NCBI GenBank assembly: GCA_934376955.1
Contig: CAKRPJ010000005.1
Location: 1-64,000, forward strand
DNA length: 64,000 nucleotides
Origin: CAKRPJ01 sp934376955
GTDB lineage: Bacteria; Bacillota; Clostridia; Lachnospirales; Lachnospiraceae
Direction: 5' to 3'
In this document: positions 51,263 to 59,643 of the stretch, piece by piece
Numbering within the stretch: the stretch's first letter is position 1
Layout: the number at the start of each line of letters is the position of its first letter
Notes under the pieces: generated by a model
Database searches by the model: none
Told to the model about the DNA's origin: nothing
The model's input: only the letters and a program-made list of their open reading frames with translations
Position numbers and translations under genes: made by a program

Positions 51263-52564
51263 TTGAAAAGAGTAATGAGGCAGATGGTGTCCGGAATCTG
51301 TTCAGTGGTGTTAATGCTTGGGAGCCCCGGATATGCACCGGCATTCGGGCAATTTTCAGCGTCTGGTCAGAATTTAGCATCAGGAGCGTCTGGAGTGGCC
51401 GGAGCATTCTTTCCAACCGGGCAGACGCGAGGTCTTCTTCAGGCCGGGGTGACGGAAGCGCCGCACTCCGGGGAGCCGGAGGTTTCTGCTCCCTCGGCGC
51501 TTTTGATGGAGGCGAAAACCGGAACAGTGATCTATGAAAAAAATGCAGATGAACCGAGAAATCCGGCCAGTGTGACAAAGATCATGACCCTGATCCTGAT
51601 CTTTGATGCCCTTGCGTCCGGACAAATCCGTCTGGAGGATCAGGTGGTGACAAGTGCTTATGCGAAATCAATGGGAGGCTCTCAGGTATTCCTTGAGGAG
51701 GGAGAGGTACAGAGCGTGGAAACGCTTATCAAGTGTATTGTGATCGCTTCCGGAAACGATGCCTCTGTGGCAATGGCAGAGTATGTCAGCGGAGATGAAG
51801 GTACATTTGTGAGAAAAATGAATGAACGGGCCGCCGGACTTGGAATGGAGCACACGAGATTTGTTGATTGCTGTGGCCTCACAACGGATCCGGAGCATGT
51901 GACCACAGCCAGAGATATCGCGCTGATGTCGAGAGAGCTGCTCACCAGATATCCGCAGATCACCGCATACTCTACGATCTGGATGGAGAACATCACACAC
52001 GTTACGAAACAGGGATCAAAGGAATTTGGCTTATCGAACACAAATAAGCTGCTTAAAATGGCGGCAAACTTCCGGGTGACGGGCTTAAAAACAGGTTCCA
52101 CCAGCATCGCAAAATATTGCCTTGCGGCAACAGCCGAAAAGGATGGAATCGAACTGATCGCGGCGATCATGGCGGCTCCCGATTATAAGACACGTTTCCG
52201 GGATGCCATGACATTATTGAATTATGGCTACGGAAACTGCCGTATGTATCGGGATGAGAGCATTCCGGCTTTGGAGCCGGTTTTAGTAAAAGGTGGGGTA
52301 AAGGATGAAGTAAAGGCGGAATATCGCGGAGAATTTACATACCTTGCACTTCACGGAGAGGATTTTTCCGGAATCAGCCGGGAGCTTATTGTGGATCAGT
52401 CCCTTCAGGCTCCGGTAAATAAAGGAGATGTGCTGGGCTATCTGATCTATAAGCTCGGCGAGGAGGAGCTTGGACGTGTTGCGATCGAGGCATCGGAGGC
52501 GGTAGAAAAGGCCGGGTTTGCAGACTACTGGCGGAAGGTGCTGAAGCGCTGCTTCATCGCATGA
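51263..52564 (+). CDS. D-alanyl-D-alanine carboxypeptidase (S11, DacF/PBP5 type)
   Basis: Trims D-Ala from peptidoglycan stem peptides. 433 residues. Signal peptide in the first 35 residues (RQMVSGICSVVLMLGSPGYAPAF). Active site SVTKIM (SxxK), SGN in IASGNDASVAM, and KTGS in GLKTGSTSIAKYC. The C-terminal about 100 residues are the PBP5 beta domain. TTG is the likely start (AGAGGATAGG upstream); the ATG four codons later is an alternative. Its regulatory region is shared with the divergent deacetylase, so both probably serve the envelope. Confidence 0.9.
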   Translation: MKRVMRQMVSGICSVVLMLGSPGYAPAFGQFSASGQNLASGASGVAGAFFPTGQTRGLLQAGVTEAPHSGEPEVSAPSALLMEAKTGTVIYEKNADEPRNPASVTKIMTLILIFDALASGQIRLEDQVVTSAYAKSMGGSQVFLEEGEVQSVETLIKCIVIASGNDASVAMAEYVSGDEGTFVRKMNERAAGLGMEHTRFVDCCGLTTDPEHVTTARDIALMSRELLTRYPQITAYSTIWMENITHVTKQGSKEFGLSNTNKLLKMAANFRVTGLKTGSTSIAKYCLAATAEKDGIELIAAIMAAPDYKTRFRDAMTLLNYGYGNCRMYRDESIPALEPVLVKGGVKDEVKAEYRGEFTYLALHGEDFSGISRELIVDQSLQAPVNKGDVLGYLIYKLGEEELGRVAIEASEAVEKAGFADYWRKVLKRCFIA

Positions 52565-52569
52565 GAAAA

Positions 52570-52619
52570 AAGGGTACCGCAAAACGGAAGCGTCATTTTG
52601 CGATACCCTCACTTTTTTA
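52570..52619. terminator. Bidirectional terminator between carboxypeptidase and reductase genes
   Basis: Stem AGGGTACCGCAAAA with TTTTGCGATACCCT (one mismatch), flanked by A-run on the left (52566-52571) and T-run on the right (52613-52618). It reaches the last codons of the minus-strand reductase. Confidence 0.85.
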
Positions 52620-53624
52620 TTCTCCGAATCTTTCAGCAGCAGTTTTCAGCATTTCACGGATTGGGAGATTATATGGACAGCGGGTTTCACATACCCCGCA
52701 GCCGATACAGGCGCTTGCCTTTACTGCCATAGAGGAGTAACGATCCTTTGCCCAGTCCCCGAGGCCGTAGCGGTCTAAATAGCCCTGGAATAAGAATACG
52801 CTGGGAATATTGATGCCCACCGTACAGGGAGCACAGTAGTTGCAGCGGCGGCAGAAGTTTCCGGTAAGCTGGCTCTTGATCTCAGAAATTTTGGAAAGCT
52901 CTGTTTCTGTTAAAGGAGCTTCATTTTCCGCAGCAGCAAGATTCTGCTCGATCTCCTTTAGATCATACATGCCGGGGATCACGACAGTTACGTCCGGGTT
53001 TGCGCAGATATAGCGGACTGCAACGGCACCGTCCTCAATAGCACCTCCGGCCAGAGGCTTCATGGCGATAAAGCCTACATTCTGCTCCTTACATTTTTTG
53101 ATGAGCTCCTCACCCTGATTCTCTACGATATTGTAAGGGAACATGATGGTCTCTACCCACGGGAAGGACAGCGCTTTTTCAAAAACCTCAGTAGAGTGTG
53201 CAGTAAGACCGATATGGCCGATCTTTCCCGCTGCTTTCGCCTCCATAAGGGCTTCTAAAGCACCGCCCGGAGCAGTAACCGTATCAAGATCCTTCATACC
53301 CGGGTTGTGGATCTGATAGAGATCGATATAGTCGGTACGAAGATTTCCGAGACTGATCTCAATATCCTTAGCCATTGCCTCTTTTGTGCGCGCCATGGAC
53401 TTTGTGGCAAGAATAAACTTGTCGCGAAGGCCCTCTAACGCTTCGCCGAGATAGCCCTCACTGACGGTATAGCCCCTTGCGGTATCGATGTAGTTGATCC
53501 CCTTTTCTGCCATAGCCTTTACTAATTGTGTCGTTGTTTTGGCATCTGTCCTCTGGATCGGGATGCCGCCGAAGCCGAGACGGGAGATCTTAAGACCGGT
53601 TTTTCCAAGTGTTACATATTGCAT
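52617..53624 (-). CDS. Aldo/keto reductase with ferredoxin-like Fe-S C-terminus
   Basis: 335 residues. The first about 240 form an aldo/keto reductase barrel: KTGLKISRLGFGGIPIQ, DTARGYTVSEGYLGEAL with the catalytic Asp and Tyr, DYIDLYQIHNPGM with the His, and HIGLTAH. The last 95 residues bear CRRCNYCAPCTVGIN and CIGCGVCETRCPYN, the second of which is a 4Fe-4S binding pattern. This fusion is common in anaerobic clostridia; substrate unknown. CAAAGGAGAAATACT precedes ATG. It lies next to the truncated transporter fragment but has no clear link to it. Confidence 0.9.
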   Translation of the reverse strand: MQYVTLGKTGLKISRLGFGGIPIQRTDAKTTTQLVKAMAEKGINYIDTARGYTVSEGYLGEALEGLRDKFILATKSMARTKEAMAKDIEISLGNLRTDYIDLYQIHNPGMKDLDTVTAPGGALEALMEAKAAGKIGHIGLTAHSTEVFEKALSFPWVETIMFPYNIVENQGEELIKKCKEQNVGFIAMKPLAGGAIEDGAVAVRYICANPDVTVVIPGMYDLKEIEQNLAAAENEAPLTETELSKISEIKSQLTGNFCRRCNYCAPCTVGINIPSVFLFQGYLDRYGLGDWAKDRYSSMAVKASACIGCGVCETRCPYNLPIREMLKTAAERFGE

Positions 53625-53728
53625 AGTATTTCTCCTTTGAATAAAGCGTCATTCGTATCTTGAAAGCAAATAAAGTATAGCACATCCGGAATAAAAATGG
53701 AATCTGCGGAAACGATATTACTTTGGGA

Positions 53729-54190
53729 TTATTTCGCCGCTTCTTTTGAGTATTCCGTTGTCACCAGCTCCTCGTAGGGGACTCTGGCCTTCAATTCCCC
53801 GGCTTCCTCTAATATGTTCTGGAGAAGGTCGAAGCTTTCTTTTTCAAATATCGTGTTTTCCTTCCATGTATCCTGCGCCTTGTAACGCTCAACGATCGTG
53901 GCAATGACGGACTCCTCCGTTTCCTTAAACTGCGGTTTTATCGTGCGAGCAATTTCTTCTGACGAGTGGGTATTCACATAATCAAGCCCTTTTTGGATCG
54001 CATTGGTAAATTTCTGGATCGTTTCCGGATTTTTTTCGATAAAGCTTTTCTTCGCACAATAGGCGGTGTAGGGCACATAGCCGGATTCTTCACCGAGAGA
54101 TGCGACAACATAACCGTTTCCGGCAAGCTCCAGTCCCGTAGCAAAAGGCTCAAATTCAACGGTGTAATGCAGAATACTGCCCTTGCATTT
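53729..54190 (-). pseudogene. Truncated NitT/TauT-type ABC substrate-binding protein, split by element insertion
   Basis: The 3' part of a periplasmic-binding-protein-like gene. The frame is open from about 54190 to the stop at 53729: ILHYTVEFEPFATGLELAGN, GYVVASLGEESGYVPYTAYCAKKSF, then FTNAIQKGLDYVNTHSSEEIARTIKPQF and a typical helical tail. These match the C-terminal lobe of sulphonate/nitrate/taurine-type binding proteins. The N-terminal about 200 residues and signal peptide are missing; instead the frame meets the end of the serine recombinase gene. The rest should lie at the far end of the element, outside this window. Confidence 0.8.
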
Positions 54191-54200
54191 ATAACAATAA
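54170..54200. other. Probable left attachment junction of the mobile element
   Basis: The chromosomal gene fragment and the recombinase gene meet here: the recombinase TAA is 54191-54189 on the minus strand, and the binding-protein frame starts within the same dozen bases (GCAGAATACTGCCCTTGC on the plus strand). Serine recombinases insert at short cores next to their own gene, so the core should be within this interval; the exact bases cannot be fixed without the other end. Confidence 0.65.
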
Positions 54201-55562
54201 TTTCACATCTTTTATCTGTCTGGTTTCTGGATCCACCAGGATTTCTTCAATTGTTTGTTTCCAAAAGGCACGTTTATGTTCATTGTCTAATCGCATATAA
54301 AGAATCTTCCAGTCACCAGAAAATCGTTCTGATACGCATTTTAAATTTTCCTTTTGCAATTCCGCTTTCTGATCACTTACTTCGGAAAGAGCTGCTGTAA
54401 GGCGGATATATTCTTGGTCATAATAATCATCAGAGAGCCGCCCTTTTTGATACATTGTATTTAAGCGATTGATTTCATCCTGGATGGACTGGGGTGATCG
54501 GACAGGCTTGGCAGAAGCTCCGGCTGGTTCCAGGCATATATCAATTCGAGCTGCTTCAAGGATGGAGTCCATGTGTTCCAGCAGATATTTTTCGATAGCG
54601 CTTTCTCTGAGAGAAGCACCTGGGTGATATCGGAATTTTCCCATACAATTATACCGGACATCACAGTACGCGTTGCCGTTTTTTCGTACAGCTTTTCGCT
54701 GGCGTCCGGAAAATTTGCAGCCGCAGATGGGACAGGTGATAAGGGAACTGAATATATAGGTATATCCACTTGGGCTCCAGGACTTTGCCTGTCTCGACTT
54801 AAGGAGGGCATGGTATTGATCCATAGTCATGTATGGTTCACAGTAAGGCTTTCCATCCTTATCCATACCAGCATATTTCGGATTGTGAAATATTTTATCA
54901 ACCTTATAGTAGCCGGGGCCATTCTCACCATATTTGTCAGCAATGTACCGGGCCGTATGGCGAATAGAAAAACAGGCAAAATAATACTGGATAGCATCCT
55001 CCACAATAGATCTGGTGGCAGGATCCTTTTTAATGTACCCGTTTTCTATGATATATCCGTATGGAGCACATTTTCCTGTAACACACATTCCCTTCGCACG
55101 TTTATAGTCAAATACAGCTTTGATACGTTCAGAGGTCCGATCGCACTCTGCCTGGTTTACGGATAACATAATATTGATAACCATCTGTCCGTTTGCGGTG
55201 GAAGAATCGTAATTTTCAAATATAGTCTTCCAATAACAATGATTCTCTCGAAGAATCTCCTCAGTGATGTTATAGTCTTTAATGTTTCGGAACCAGCGAT
55301 CCAGTTTAGTAACAAGAATCATATCGATCTTATTCTGACGGACATCTTCTAACAGGCGCAAAAGGCCTTTACGGTGAGACATGCTTTTCCGGGCCGAGAT
55401 ACCTTCATCGGCATAGACACCTACGATGATATAACCGTTTTTATTTGCGTAATCCTCTAACGCCATACGCTGGGCCGGAAGGGACAGTCCATTTAGATGC
55501 TGTTCTTCAGTGCTGACACGGATATAGATACCAGCACGGCAGGCAGGTGGTGTTTTTAACAT
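54189..55562 (-). CDS. Large serine recombinase (integrase of the mobile element)
   Basis: 457 residues. Resolvase domain (about 8-150): AGIYIRVSTEEQ with nucleophile Ser17, SLPAQRMALEDYANKNGY, ADEGISARKSMSHRKGL, VTKLDRWFRNIKDY. Recombinase domain (about 170-270): APYGYIIENGYIKKDP. Zinc beta-ribbon: CPICGCKFSGRQRK...CDVRYNC. C-terminal coiled coil (about 360-430) for synapsis control. Mediates integration and probably excision. AAGGAGATGATTCT precedes ATG. It lies at the left end of the element, its stop codon at the junction with the interrupted host gene. Confidence 0.92.
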   Translation of the reverse strand: MLKTPPACRAGIYIRVSTEEQHLNGLSLPAQRMALEDYANKNGYIIVGVYADEGISARKSMSHRKGLLRLLEDVRQNKIDMILVTKLDRWFRNIKDYNITEEILRENHCYWKTIFENYDSSTANGQMVINIMLSVNQAECDRTSERIKAVFDYKRAKGMCVTGKCAPYGYIIENGYIKKDPATRSIVEDAIQYYFACFSIRHTARYIADKYGENGPGYYKVDKIFHNPKYAGMDKDGKPYCEPYMTMDQYHALLKSRQAKSWSPSGYTYIFSSLITCPICGCKFSGRQRKAVRKNGNAYCDVRYNCMGKFRYHPGASLRESAIEKYLLEHMDSILEAARIDICLEPAGASAKPVRSPQSIQDEINRLNTMYQKGRLSDDYYDQEYIRLTAALSEVSDQKAELQKENLKCVSERFSGDWKILYMRLDNEHKRAFWKQTIEEILVDPETRQIKDVKLLL

Positions 55563-55760
55563 AGAATCATCTCCTTGTGATAGAGTACGAAAAAATGGGT
55601 ATAAAAAGAACGCCCCTTGTCAGGACGCTTCGGAGATGATATAATTCAGGTGTTCAAGACTGATTATATCTTCCGGAGCATCCGGCAAGAGAAAATCTAT
55701 GTAAAGCCGTTCGGTGCTGGTAACACCGGGCGGTTTTGCTGTTTATAAAGTTTTAATGGG

Positions 55761-56300
55761 TTACAGCAGATCAAGGATCCGAATCGTCAAACCATCATAA
55801 ATTGCAACAGGAATCTCTTGGCTGAAAGTGTAGATCACCGGTGCTGCATCATCTTCGTAGTGGTACACGGTGGTTCTTTCTTTGGCAGGATCCACGATCC
55901 AGTATTCCCGGACGCCGGCCTGGGAGTAGATCATGTTCTTTAGGCCATAGTCCATTTTGCGGCTGGCCGGAGAGACAATCTCGAAAATGAGATCCGGAGC
56001 TCCGGAGCATCCGCGGTCGGTCAGCTTATTCGGGTCACAGATCACGGAAACGTCGGGTTCCACCCAGTCCTTATCATCGGCGTCGAGGTTAACGGCGAAG
56101 GGAGCAGGGTATACCTCGCAGGATCCGTGGTTTTTCTTAATGTACTCCCGAATTGTAGCAGACAGCTCCATGACAAGCTTCTGGTGGATCCGACTCGGCG
56201 GAGCCATGTCGTAAAATTTGCCGTTGATCAGCTCGGCGCGTTCTTCTTCTGGTAAGTTCCAGTAGTCTTCGGATGTATAATGGTCATTAAGTAATGGCAT
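55761..56300 (-). CDS. Uma2 family (DUF820) endonuclease-like protein
   Basis: 179 residues. The Uma2 core is a PD-(D/E)XK-like fold: YWNLPEEERAELINGKFYDM, HQKLVMELSATIREYI, VEPDVSVICDPNKL, APDLIFEIVSPASRKMDYGLK and EYWIVDPAKERTTVYHYE. The acidic residues in EPDVSV and IFEIVSP are the expected metal ligands. Role unknown; common in mobile elements and in bacteria rich in defence genes. GGAGGTGTTACA precedes ATG. It lies 24 bases after the DinD-like gene on the same strand, so the two are probably co-transcribed. Confidence 0.88.
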   Translation of the reverse strand: MPLLNDHYTSEDYWNLPEEERAELINGKFYDMAPPSRIHQKLVMELSATIREYIKKNHGSCEVYPAPFAVNLDADDKDWVEPDVSVICDPNKLTDRGCSGAPDLIFEIVSPASRKMDYGLKNMIYSQAGVREYWIVDPAKERTTVYHYEDDAAPVIYTFSQEIPVAIYDGLTIRILDLL

Positions 56301-56324
56301 TGTAACACCTCCAAATAAAATCCG

Positions 56325-57233
56325 TTAAGAATCTTTAGAAGATAATTTCTTCTGTTGTTCTCGTTCGAGTTGCTTGATGCTTTTTTCAGGCGTAGGAAGA
56401 TCTTCGGGCATGGTGCCACCCAAATCGGCAATCGTTTGGCGAACTTTTTTCCCAACGTCATAATGAGTTTGGTTAGCATTTTCTTTGCCTTTAACATTGT
56501 CACGTCTTAATTTTGCTTCTGTTTGTGTGGCGCGGAAAAGATTCGCAGCTAATTCTTCATGTCCCATATAATCTAAAATATCTTGGTTTTTCTTGAGCTT
56601 TTTCTTGGCATGAATATCCTTCCTAGATAATCCGCCGTAAAGTCCCTGGTATCCCTTGTTTTGGAATATCGCATAATCCATAGGTTCAATGACCCCGGCG
56701 TTATGAGCTGCATCTGCTAAAGATTTATTATGTTCCTTCATTTCTTGACGGATTGCTAAGCGCTTCTGATCGTCTGTGAGTTCATCATAGTTTTCAAGAA
56801 GTTCTTGTTGACGGGTTTTGACAGCAAAGTAAGTTTGACCAAGTGCAATTACTTTTTTTCGAGGATCACCATTCTGAACAATTAAATAGCAGGCATAACG
56901 GGAGAGTTCATAATCATCAAGCTTACGTGTAGCACCAGATCCGATAGAGACCATTTTCCCGACCTCAGCAAAATGGTCAGATACAGAATAATCACTGTTG
57001 CTACAGGATTCAATAGCACGATCAATTACCTTTTTAAAATTCCCCCATTTGGTATAATTTAAAGCTTCTTGTAATTCTCTTGCATACCAAAATTCCTGCC
57101 CATATTCATTTACATGCCTGATTGATTCAAAAAGTGATTCGCTATAGTCTACTTCCTTTTCGGGACTGGATGGAATAGAGCGTGCCCTGTTCCGAATTTC
57201 CATTATTTTTGCTTCGAATTCTTCCTGTGTCAT
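56325..57233 (-). CDS. dinD: DinD-like DNA-damage-inducible protein
   Basis: 302 residues. The BRO-N-like start SIRHVNEYGQEFWYARELQEALNYTKWGNFKKVIDRA, DDYELSRYACYLIVQNGDPRKKVIALGQTYFA, and NKGYQGLYGGLSRKDIHAKKKLK are DinD family signatures; E. coli DinD interferes with RecA filaments. I use the ATG at 57233 (GACGGAGGTAATGAT upstream); a longer open frame runs back into the repeat at 57319-57367. I see no LexA box by eye in the leader. Expression may still respond to damage. Confidence 0.85.
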   Translation of the reverse strand: MTQEEFEAKIMEIRNRARSIPSSPEKEVDYSESLFESIRHVNEYGQEFWYARELQEALNYTKWGNFKKVIDRAIESCSNSDYSVSDHFAEVGKMVSIGSGATRKLDDYELSRYACYLIVQNGDPRKKVIALGQTYFAVKTRQQELLENYDELTDDQKRLAIRQEMKEHNKSLADAAHNAGVIEPMDYAIFQNKGYQGLYGGLSRKDIHAKKKLKKNQDILDYMGHEELAANLFRATQTEAKLRRDNVKGKENANQTHYDVGKKVRQTIADLGGTMPEDLPTPEKSIKQLEREQQKKLSSKDS

Positions 57234-57318
57234 ATCATTACCTCCGTCAGGATTGTGTTGATTATCATTATAGAAAAAGAAATGGTCCACCTTCTTCCAA
57301 TTTTGTCGTAGTTCTATA

Positions 57319-57367
57319 TTTTCTCCATTACCGCCAGATGCGTCTTGCATTTGACAAATCATTTTCA
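57319..57367. repeat. Duplicated gene-end fragment, copy 1
   Basis: Matches 57658-57706 directly: both hold TTCTCCAT.AC.GCCAGATGCG.CTT followed by TTTGACAAATCATTTT. On the minus strand both read THLAVMEK / PHLAVMEK, nearly the C-terminus of the ImmA-like protein at 59170 (PHLMVMEKL). It carries the -35 box of the antitoxin promoter. Confidence 0.75.
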
Positions 57368-57379
57368 ACCCTGTATAAT
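57351..57379 (+). promoter_or_regulatory. Perfect consensus promoter for the antisense RNA
   Basis: TTGACA (57351-57356), exactly 17 bases, TATAAT (57374-57379). Both hexamers match consensus fully, as is usual for type I antitoxin RNA promoters. No plus-strand gene follows within reach. Confidence 0.85.
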
Positions 57380-57385
57380 ATACTT

Positions 57386-57482
57386 AACAAGAGAACCGAA
57401 AGCTGGGTGAAGTCCAGCCGCCGGCGAGAGTAATTTACTAAAAGTAGCGCCTTATCTTACCAGGACAGGGGCGCTACTTTTT
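57386..57482 (+). ncRNA. Candidate antisense antitoxin RNA
   Basis: A transcript from the consensus promoter would start near 57386 and end at the terminator at 57440-57482, about 97 bases. It has no open frame with a ribosome site. It overlaps the last codons and terminator of the toxin gene on the opposite strand (57474-57563), so base pairing at the toxin mRNA 3' end is possible, like the RatA-TxpA and SR4-BsrG pairs of B. subtilis. The start position is inferred. Confidence 0.65.
57440..57482. terminator. Shared bidirectional terminator of the toxin-antitoxin pair
   Basis: Perfect 12-bp stem AAAAGTAGCGCC (57440-57451) and GGCGCTACTTTT (57470-57481), with an 18-base loop and T-runs on both strands. 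The toxin stop codon (57476-57474) is inside the right arm. Confidence 0.85.
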
Positions 57483-57563
57483 GTGTTTGCTGAGAGTAAA
57501 AACAAGAGTAACGATTGAACAGATCATGCTCACAAAGGCGAATAAATCGCTGTATGTAACCAT
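57474..57563 (-). CDS. 29-residue holin-like toxin peptide (type I toxin-antitoxin)
   Basis: The minus-strand ATG at 57563 follows AGGAAGGAGCTGGTATAC, a very strong ribosome site. The peptide starts MVTYSDLFAFVSMICSIV, continues as one membrane helix and ends TLSKHKK, matching the putative holin-like toxin class of Firmicutes. Such peptides damage the membrane when overproduced. The antisense RNA gene overlaps its 3' end. The promoter region repeats that of the antitoxin in inverted form (57611-57635 against 57376-57400). Too short for most gene finders. Confidence 0.75.
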   Translation of the reverse strand: MVTYSDLFAFVSMICSIVTLVFTLSKHKK

Positions 57564-57657
57564 GTATACCAGCTCCTTCCTAAAAAGTCCGGGAGCTGGA
57601 GTATCGCCCCTTCGGTTCCCCGGGTAAGTATATTATTTTCAAGGTTCGTTTTATATC

Positions 57658-57706
57658 TTCTCCATCACAGCCAGATGCGGCTTAGGTTTGACAAATCATT
57701 TTGCAA
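57658..57706. repeat. Duplicated gene-end fragment, copy 2
   Basis: Second copy of 57319-57367, in direct orientation. Minus-strand reading KPKPHLAVMEK. It has the TTGACA element but no -10 box at the right distance, so it is not an obvious promoter. Confidence 0.75.
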
Positions 57707-57721
57707 TGAAAGCCAGTTCCT

Positions 57722-59131
57722 TTATTCATCATCATCAGAGTCATCACTTAGATCAGAAGTATAGGGAGTATCAGTAGATTGAGACTGTCTAAATTCTTCA
57801 GCAAGCATGGTTTTGTTAAATTCAGCAGTCGGATCCAGTTCGTTTACGAATGCCTCCAATTCATCAATCGTTGAATAGAAGAATTCCTTACGCATATTCA
57901 CTTTGTTTACACGTTTATCATTTAAAATGGTATGTAATTTATTCTCTAAGCTGACGGCATCATCAGAGAAGATGAAACTGTGAACATCAAATTTAAATGG
58001 TACGCTGGCACTTCCGAGTTCATCCACACGCTCTTGAGGATCCATTCTCCGGGTCATTCCGATTTTGAAAACATTTTCTCCAAAGGAACCAAGGTTACTG
58101 ATAACATAAACATTTCCAGCCTTACCATTTTGAAGCTTACTGATTTCATCTTTCTTTATAGTTACATCAGATAATTGTCCTTGTAGTTCTAAAATTTTTG
58201 ATTTCAAAGCAGCTATCTGTGCTTCATCTTCTGTACTAGAAAGTGCTTCATTTGCCTTTTCAATCTCTGCCTGATATTTGGCTTCTTCCTGTTCGATTTT
58301 CTTACGCTGTTGTTCAAGAAGTTTGCGTTCTTCAGCTTCTTCACGCATTTGCTGTTTGAGTGCAAGTTGTTCTTGTCGGGCCTGCTCTTTTTTTACATAA
58401 TAGTTGTATTCAATTTTCACCGCATCAATAAATAAATATTCAATTTCGCCAATAAAACGAGTGAGTGTTCCGACAATACTTTTATTGCCATCTCCTGCAA
58501 TCTGGAGATATTTTCGTGTAACATTTTTTACCTTTTCAACGGACTGATCCAATTTTTCATATTTTAAATCGTATAAGATGTTTTGCAATTCGGCTCGAAG
58601 TGCAATGACCATTAACTGATAAATAGCCTGATTTGCTTTTGTAGTATATCGGGCAGCGTAAGAAGATAAGAGGCGATCGATTGCTTTATCATTTTCTCTA
58701 AAAGTATTCCTTAAAGATTTTATATCCATGGAATGCAATTTTAAAATAACACTAGGAGCGTAGGAGTCATAAGCAGCCGAATCAGAACGAGATAAGCGCG
58801 CTGTGCTATCAGTTTCAAGAAAGTTTGAAATACAATATTCGACGCTTTTATATAGTTCTTTTGAACGCATTAGTTTTCGGGTTTGAGATGCGACTTGTTT
58901 ATTTAGTTTTTCTTGCTTTTCTTGCAATTGAAAGATTTCTTCACGCAGGCGAGAAATCAGTGTATTCTGGGCTGCCATACCTTCATTGAGATTAGCAATT
59001 TCCTTTTTTGCGTCTGCTATTTTCTTCTGTGCGTCTTCATACTCATCACATCCAAAAGAAGCTAAGCGTTGTTTAAGCTGTTCATTCTCTGCTTTAATTT
59101 CGTTGATCCGAAAAATATCAAAAAAACCCAT
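57722..59131 (-). CDS. DUF4041 / T5orf172 (GIY-YIG) nuclease-like protein
   Basis: 469 residues. Residues 1-75 are a coiled coil (ENEQLKQRLASFG...). The DUF4041 part is about 75-240. A long charged coiled coil follows (about 245-330, EERKLLEQQRKKIEQEE). The C-terminal domain (about 335-430) is GIY-YIG-like of the T5orf172/MUG113 type: GNVYVISNLGSFGENVFKIGMTRRMDP, then ERVDELGSASVPFKFDVHSF and LENKLHTILNDKRVNKVNMRKEFF. An acidic tail closes it. Known mostly from phages and mobile elements; target unknown. ATG 59131 has GAGGGGGATACAA before it; the ATG five codons earlier is less likely. Confidence 0.85.
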   Translation of the reverse strand: MGFFDIFRINEIKAENEQLKQRLASFGCDEYEDAQKKIADAKKEIANLNEGMAAQNTLISRLREEIFQLQEKQEKLNKQVASQTRKLMRSKELYKSVEYCISNFLETDSTARLSRSDSAAYDSYAPSVILKLHSMDIKSLRNTFRENDKAIDRLLSSYAARYTTKANQAIYQLMVIALRAELQNILYDLKYEKLDQSVEKVKNVTRKYLQIAGDGNKSIVGTLTRFIGEIEYLFIDAVKIEYNYYVKKEQARQEQLALKQQMREEAEERKLLEQQRKKIEQEEAKYQAEIEKANEALSSTEDEAQIAALKSKILELQGQLSDVTIKKDEISKLQNGKAGNVYVISNLGSFGENVFKIGMTRRMDPQERVDELGSASVPFKFDVHSFIFSDDAVSLENKLHTILNDKRVNKVNMRKEFFYSTIDELEAFVNELDPTAEFNKTMLAEEFRQSQSTDTPYTSDLSDDSDDDE

Positions 59132-59169
59132 TTGTATCCCCCTCATATAGTATTTTGATAATTTATTGT

Positions 59170-59628
59170 TTATAGTTTCTCCATTACCATAAGATGTGGC
59201 TCAAACATGATTACATATCCATCTTGCTCCGTATAACATCCGTATTTTGCACGATAACATTCCAAGGCTTCGTTCAGAAATTCTTCTGATACTTCCAGAC
59301 ATTGTGACAATTCATGCAGATTATGGCAGTGTTTGCGGTATCCTTCAATAATGCCGGAGAGTCCGATCCGGCGGTTGTATGCCCAGAATCGGGCGATGCG
59401 TTCCTGCTTTCTGGCATTTGCGGTGTCCTGGTCTATGATGCGGCCGACCGTTGTGTAGTAGTGGCCAAGTTCTTCGGCTAGGACATCAGCTTTTTTAGAA
59501 AGAGTAGGAATACTCCTGCGAATAGCGATTCTTCTTCCTTTGATTCTGCCATCGCTGATCGGCAGGTCTTTTTCTTTTACTGTAAGTCCAGCTTTCTCAG
59601 CTTCAATTAGTAAATCCTCATAGGTCAT
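59170..59628 (-). CDS. immA: ImmA/IrrE family metallopeptidase
   Basis: 152 residues. The helical core ADVLAEELGHYYTTVGRII carries the zinc motif as EELGH, i.e. Glu in the first His position of HExxH; many phage-type Firmicute ImmA proteins have this form, so activity is uncertain. Later ARFWAYNRRIGLSGIIEGYRKH and YGCYTEQDGYVIMFEPHLMVMEKL are family features. It begins 15 bases after the repressor gene and is expected to inactivate that repressor to induce the element, as in ICEBs1. GAGGTGATTGCC precedes ATG. Confidence 0.87.
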   Translation of the reverse strand: MTYEDLLIEAEKAGLTVKEKDLPISDGRIKGRRIAIRRSIPTLSKKADVLAEELGHYYTTVGRIIDQDTANARKQERIARFWAYNRRIGLSGIIEGYRKHCHNLHELSQCLEVSEEFLNEALECYRAKYGCYTEQDGYVIMFEPHLMVMEKL

Positions 59629-59643
59629 GCGGCAATCACCTCA

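Larger units (their letters stand above)
57376..57635. repeat. Inverted repeat bounding the toxin-antitoxin module
   Basis: Plus-strand 57376-57400 and the reverse complement of 57611-57635 share TAATATACTTA, six variable bases, then GAACCGAA. Both copies would lie at the 5' ends of the antitoxin and toxin transcripts, so the two 5' regions look like duplicates. Confidence 0.75.
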
